Assembly (NCBI GenBank): GCA_028280915.1
Contig: JANQKX010000135.1
Coordinates: 1-33,424 of the forward strand
DNA length: 33,424 bases
Direction of reading: 5' to 3'
From: Kiloniellaceae bacterium
GTDB taxonomy: Bacteria; Pseudomonadota; Alphaproteobacteria; Kiloniellales; Kiloniellaceae
In this document: in pieces, positions 33,021 through 33,424 of the stretch
Numbering within the stretch: position 1 is the first letter of the stretch
Layout of the letters: every line of letters begins with the position of its first letter
Translations under genes and position numbers: made by a program
Notes under the pieces: model-generated
What the model was told of the DNA's origin: nothing
The model's input: only the letters and a program-made list of their open reading frames with translations
The model's database searches: none

Positions 33021-33424
33021 TTAAACGGACGCTTCAGTCAAACGTTTTTCGGCAGCGGACCGACGTTCCGTCTCTCGGTTCTTTTCGTTCAAAAATCTTT
33101 TCAAAACATTTTCGGTGAGTTTGGAAACATCATTTTGATTGTTGTTTATGGGAAGACATCCGGTAAAGGTGATGGATCCGGCCGAAAAAACCATCCCGCC
33201 AGCGGGTGTTTCAAAAAAAACCATATCGCATCTGATCAAATCGGAAATGGGTTCCCCCGAGCCCGGTTCGTCGCTCCACAGAAGTTCCTCATTCACCAAT
33301 CTGAAGGAACGGCCCGGAGCCTCGGATGTGGCGATGACAACGGCATTCGGCGGGGCGGCCGGATATGAGCTTGACCGTGCCGATACGCACTTGGGCACCC
33401 CGTCGAATGCCGTTGTCATCGCCA
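33021..33424 (-). CDS. N,N-dimethylformamidase-like large subunit, C-terminal part (gene runs off the window)
   Basis: About 134 codons are visible and the frame is open to the window edge. The segment RCDMVFFETPAGGMVFSAGS, followed by NNNQNDVSKLTENVLKRFL, matches the C-terminal end of the large subunit of N,N-dimethylformamidase and its homologues, which hydrolyse small amides such as DMF. The catalytic part lies outside the window. The last 20 residues are a charged helix, longer than usual. The small-subunit gene is not visible. Family call is from the C-terminal motif only; substrate is unknown. Confidence 0.7.
   Translation of the reverse strand, partial: AMTTAFDGVPKCVSARSSSYPAAPPNAVVIATSEAPGRSFRLVNEELLWSDEPGSGEPISDLIRCDMVFFETPAGGMVFSAGSITFTGCLPINNNQNDVSKLTENVLKRFLNEKNRETERRSAAEKRLTEASV

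Overview
The window is GC-rich (apart from promoter gaps), densely coded and bacterial. A phasin-like protein, Tat-exported copper proteins, a BCCT carrier, an OpuA/ProU-type betaine ABC transporter, an HpsN-like dehydrogenase and FCD-type GntR and LysR regulators together suggest an alphaproteobacterium, perhaps a marine or saline Rhodospirillales relative. That placement is inference: there is no rRNA or other taxonomic marker here. I saw no tRNA, rRNA, CRISPR array, intact insertion sequence or phage gene.

Layout. 1-5800: the 3' end of a large AsmA-family gene, a nucleoside hydrolase, an orphan TrpF-like protein, a protein of unknown function with a HExxH motif, and a short coiled-coil stress-type protein. 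5800-9620: a BenE-type carrier divergent from a GntR/FCD regulator, then a BCCT carrier whose stop overlaps a 52-codon single-TM ORF. 9660-10670: phasin-like protein, a gap with a Rho-independent terminator, and a 40-residue membrane peptide. 10690-16990: a minus-strand cluster of betaine-type binding protein, ATPase, permease (with an unusual N-terminal extension) and a histidinol-dehydrogenase-family enzyme most like sulfopropanediol dehydrogenase HpsN. A LysR gene is divergent, and the gap between holds two matching inverted repeats. 17158-21217: a LysR gene divergent from a three-gene unit (metallo-beta-lactamase-fold hydrolase, kynurenine-formamidase-like alpha/beta hydrolase, Rieske-oxygenase homologue). 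21493-25751: an RND pump and its membrane fusion protein. 25897-33424: a Csp1-like Tat protein, a VKAI-repeat secreted protein, an AHL-lactonase-like MBL enzyme, a GYD-domain protein, two damaged genes (SnoaL-like and glycine-rich secreted), a CueO-type multicopper oxidase, and the 3' end of a dimethylformamidase-like large subunit.

How the genes may work together. The first half looks like uptake of organic solutes (betaine-type compounds, aromatic acids, possibly the sulfonate DHPS), each system with a local regulator. The LysR/MBL/hydrolase/Rieske unit looks like a small degradative or detoxifying pathway of unknown substrate. Its most striking feature is that the Rieske-type protein lacks one of the four cluster ligands (Gly112 where Cys is expected) and has Asn221 where the bridging acid is expected, while the mononuclear-iron histidines remain. 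The Csp-like protein and the CueO-type oxidase suggest periplasmic copper handling. The segment from about 28.9 to 31.4 kb shows gene decay.
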